Made by a program: the position numbers and the translations under genes. Below the pieces are notes generated by a model. That model was given only the letters and a program-made list of their open reading frames with translations, was not told where the DNA came from and did not search any database. This document shows positions 5,109 to 6,414 of a stretch of DNA of 6,414 bases, one piece after another. The first letter of the stretch is position 1, and the number at the start of each line of letters is the position of its first letter. Source of the DNA: Bacteroidales bacterium (GTDB taxonomy: Bacteria; Bacteroidota; Bacteroidia; Bacteroidales; WCHB1-69); NCBI GenBank assembly GCA_031272415.1, contig JAISTU010000155.1, forward strand, positions 1-6,414, read 5' to 3'.

Positions 5109-6032
5109 ATGAAAAAGATAAAATTATACATAATGGTGGCAGTTGTTTTGTTTTCAGGCTGTAAAAAAGAGAAAATTACAAAGGAAAATGCAATGAAAAT
5201 GCAAGAATTTGTAATAAATATTGCTCAACACGCTCGGCAGAAACAGCAAAATTTTATTATCATTCCACAAAACGGTTGTGAATTGGCATTTAGCGCTGCT
5301 GACCCCGAAGAAGGAATTAACTATAACTACCTTAATGCTATTGACGGTATGGGAATAGAAGAGTTGTTTTATAACGGCTCTGCCGAAACCGACAATGAGC
5401 GTTTGGATATGTTGCGACAAATCAAAAATTCGGAGAAAATATTGGTTTCCGACTATGTTTCCAACAACAGCAATGCCGCTGATGCCACACAAAAAAATCG
5501 CAATGAGGGCTTTGTGCCTTTTGTACGCACAAGCAACAATTACGATTATATTGAAATACCCGCCCTGACAAACGCCAACCACCGCGATATTACGCAGTTG
5601 AGTGAAATAGAAAATTATCTATATCTTATTGGGACTGACAATTTTGGCACAAAAGAAAGTTTTCTCAATGCGATTTCGGCAACCGATTACGATTTGGTGT
5701 TGATAGATTTGTTTTTTGAAGAGGTATCGTTCAGCGCTGCTGATATTGCCCGTCTCAAAACAAAAGCAAACGGGGGCAAACGACTTGTGATTGCATACAT
5801 CAGTATCGGCTCGGCAGAAAATTATCGTTATTATTGGCAAAGTGGCTGGAAAAAAGGCAATCCTTCGTGGCTCAAAAAGCGTTACGAAGGCTACCCTGAC
5901 GAGTTTTGGGTAGAATATTGGCATTCCGATTGGCAAAGCATTATCTTTGATTACATAGACAAAATTATCACTGCAGGTTTCGACGGTGCATATTTGGATA
6001 ACGTGGAGGCATATTATTTTTTAGAGCATTAA
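5109..6032 (+). CDS. Lipoprotein, MJ1477/TM1410 (GH114-like) putative glycoside hydrolase
   Basis: 307 residues from ATG 5109. The start is fixed by the lipoprotein signal MKKIKLYIMVAVV followed by LFSGC with Cys18 lipidated; an in-frame ATG at 5052 lies in the upstream terminator and would mask the signal. The family is recognised from the TIM-barrel signatures: YDLVLIDLFFE (Asp195, Asp200), RLVIAYISIGSAENYRYYW (about 226-244), then PSWL, WVEYWHSDWQSIIFDYIDK, and GFDGAYLDNVEAY (Asp297, Glu300). Relatives include GH114 endo-alpha-1,4-polygalactosaminidases, so a role in cutting galactosamine-containing surface or biofilm polysaccharide is plausible but unproven. As I recall the family, the loop usually reads SIGEAE; here it is SIGSAE (Ser235, Glu237), which could alter activity. 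The protein ends only a few residues after the last motif. It is alone between a terminator and an inverted repeat. Confidence 0.87.
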   Translation: MKKIKLYIMVAVVLFSGCKKEKITKENAMKMQEFVINIAQHARQKQQNFIIIPQNGCELAFSAADPEEGINYNYLNAIDGMGIEELFYNGSAETDNERLDMLRQIKNSEKILVSDYVSNNSNAADATQKNRNEGFVPFVRTSNNYDYIEIPALTNANHRDITQLSEIENYLYLIGTDNFGTKESFLNAISATDYDLVLIDLFFEEVSFSAADIARLKTKANGGKRLVIAYISIGSAENYRYYWQSGWKKGNPSWLKKRYEGYPDEFWVEYWHSDWQSIIFDYIDKIITAGFDGAYLDNVEAYYFLEH

Positions 6033-6036
6033 ATTC

Positions 6037-6122
6037 AATTGAGAATTGAGAATTAAGAATTGTCCGATTTTAGAACAAATTTATCCAAAAATGCAAAAAA
6101 AAATAATTCTCAATTCTCAATT
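6037..6122. repeat. 19-bp perfect inverted repeat of the GAATTGA family
   Basis: Bases 6037-6055 and 6104-6122 are perfect reverse complements (19 bp), separated by 48 bases. The arms are tandem AATTGAG-type units like those at 2636-2664. It follows the glycoside-hydrolase-like gene by 4 bases. The all-weak stem could help termination or be a small miniature repeat element; no T run follows the right arm closely enough for a classic terminator. Confidence 0.75.
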
Positions 6123-6148
6123 TTCAATTCTCCATTCAAAAAAAAGTG

Positions 6149-6156
6149 TATTTTTG
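6149..6156 (+). promoter_or_regulatory. Bacteroidetes-type promoter -7 box
   Basis: TATTTTTG matches TAnnTTTG and sits 28 bases before the ATG at 6185, giving a short leader of about 20 bases. It is the likely promoter of the AAA-ATPase-like gene. A clear -33 element is not visible. Confidence 0.65.
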
Positions 6157-6184
6157 TAATTTAGCACTGAAGATAGAATAAATT

Positions 6185-6414
6185 ATGGAAACACCGATTA
6201 GGAAATATCCCATAGGGACACAAGATTTTGAAACTCTTATCACAGGCGGTTTTGCTTATGTAGATAAGACTGAATTTGTTTATACGCTTATTTCCAATCA
6301 CAGGCAAGTTTTTCTTTCGCGTCCGCGTAGATTTGGAAAAAGTTTGTTCCTTTCTACTTTGAAGTACTATTTTAAAGGTCGAAAAGACTTGTTTAATGGA
6401 TTGAAAATCAGTGA
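6185..6414 (+). CDS. AAA-ATPase-like protein, N-terminal fragment
   Basis: The first 76 codons are present and the gene runs off the right edge. The protein opens METPIRKYPIGTQDFETLI, then the family hallmark FAYVDKTEFVYTL, then the P-loop region LSRPRRFGKSLFLSTLKYYF. There RRFGKS acts as the Walker A (about residues 48-53). This is the start of the AAA-ATPase_like family (DUF1703-associated), whose C-terminal nuclease-like domain is what is left of the gene at the window's left edge. The later domains cannot be seen here. A TAnnTTTG box lies just upstream, so it has its own promoter. Role is uncertain for the whole family; assignment to the family is confident. Confidence 0.92.
   Translation, partial: METPIRKYPIGTQDFETLITGGFAYVDKTEFVYTLISNHRQVFLSRPRRFGKSLFLSTLKYYFKGRKDLFNGLKIS

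Noticed and set aside
5154..5582. Reverse-strand ORF of 142 codons
   Set aside because: Antisense to the glycoside-hydrolase-like gene, whose + strand frame has family motifs.

Overview
The window looks like a piece of an uncultured Bacteroidota (probably Bacteroidales) chromosome. The DNA is AT-rich. Two TAnnTTTG boxes match the -7 element of the Bacteroidetes primary sigma factor, and most start codons have an AT-rich leader without a Shine-Dalgarno. One secreted protein ends in a type IX secretion (T9SS) sorting domain. Short GAATT-type intergenic repeats recur.

Layout, all genes on the + strand. (1) 1-315: C-terminal end of an AAA-ATPase-like/PD-(D/E)XK nuclease-like protein. (2) 316-697: non-coding, with a 7-nt microsatellite and a clear promoter box at 625-632. 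(3) 698-1170: two small ORFs, each apparently broken or switched at a homopolymer, a C13 tract in the first and an A5 run in the second. (4) 1219-3028: three tightly spaced genes for exported proteins (small secreted protein, probable outer-membrane beta-barrel, small lipoprotein), closed by a strong intrinsic terminator at 3035-3077. (5) 3113-5019: a hairpin-rich leader, then a BspA-type leucine-rich-repeat surface protein with a T9SS sorting domain, split by a one-base frameshift near 3826, then a terminator at 5042-5068. (6) 5109-6032: a lipoprotein of the MJ1477/TM1410 (GH114-like) putative glycoside hydrolase family. (7) 6037-6122: a 19-bp perfect inverted repeat, then a promoter and the N-terminal end of a second AAA-ATPase-like gene of the same family as the one at the left edge.

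Working together: from the promoter at 625 to the terminator at 3077 there is no other convincing promoter or terminator, so the two small ORFs and the three exported-protein genes may be one transcription unit. If so, it is headed by a poly-C tract that could act as a slippage switch. The LRR protein and the glycoside-hydrolase-like lipoprotein are separate units with cell-surface roles. The whole segment reads as a surface/secretome region between two paralogous AAA-ATPase/nuclease-like genes.

Main caution: three features (C13, A5 and the T3 lesion in the LRR gene) depend on single-base length of homopolymers. Sequencing or assembly error must be excluded before any biological switch is claimed.
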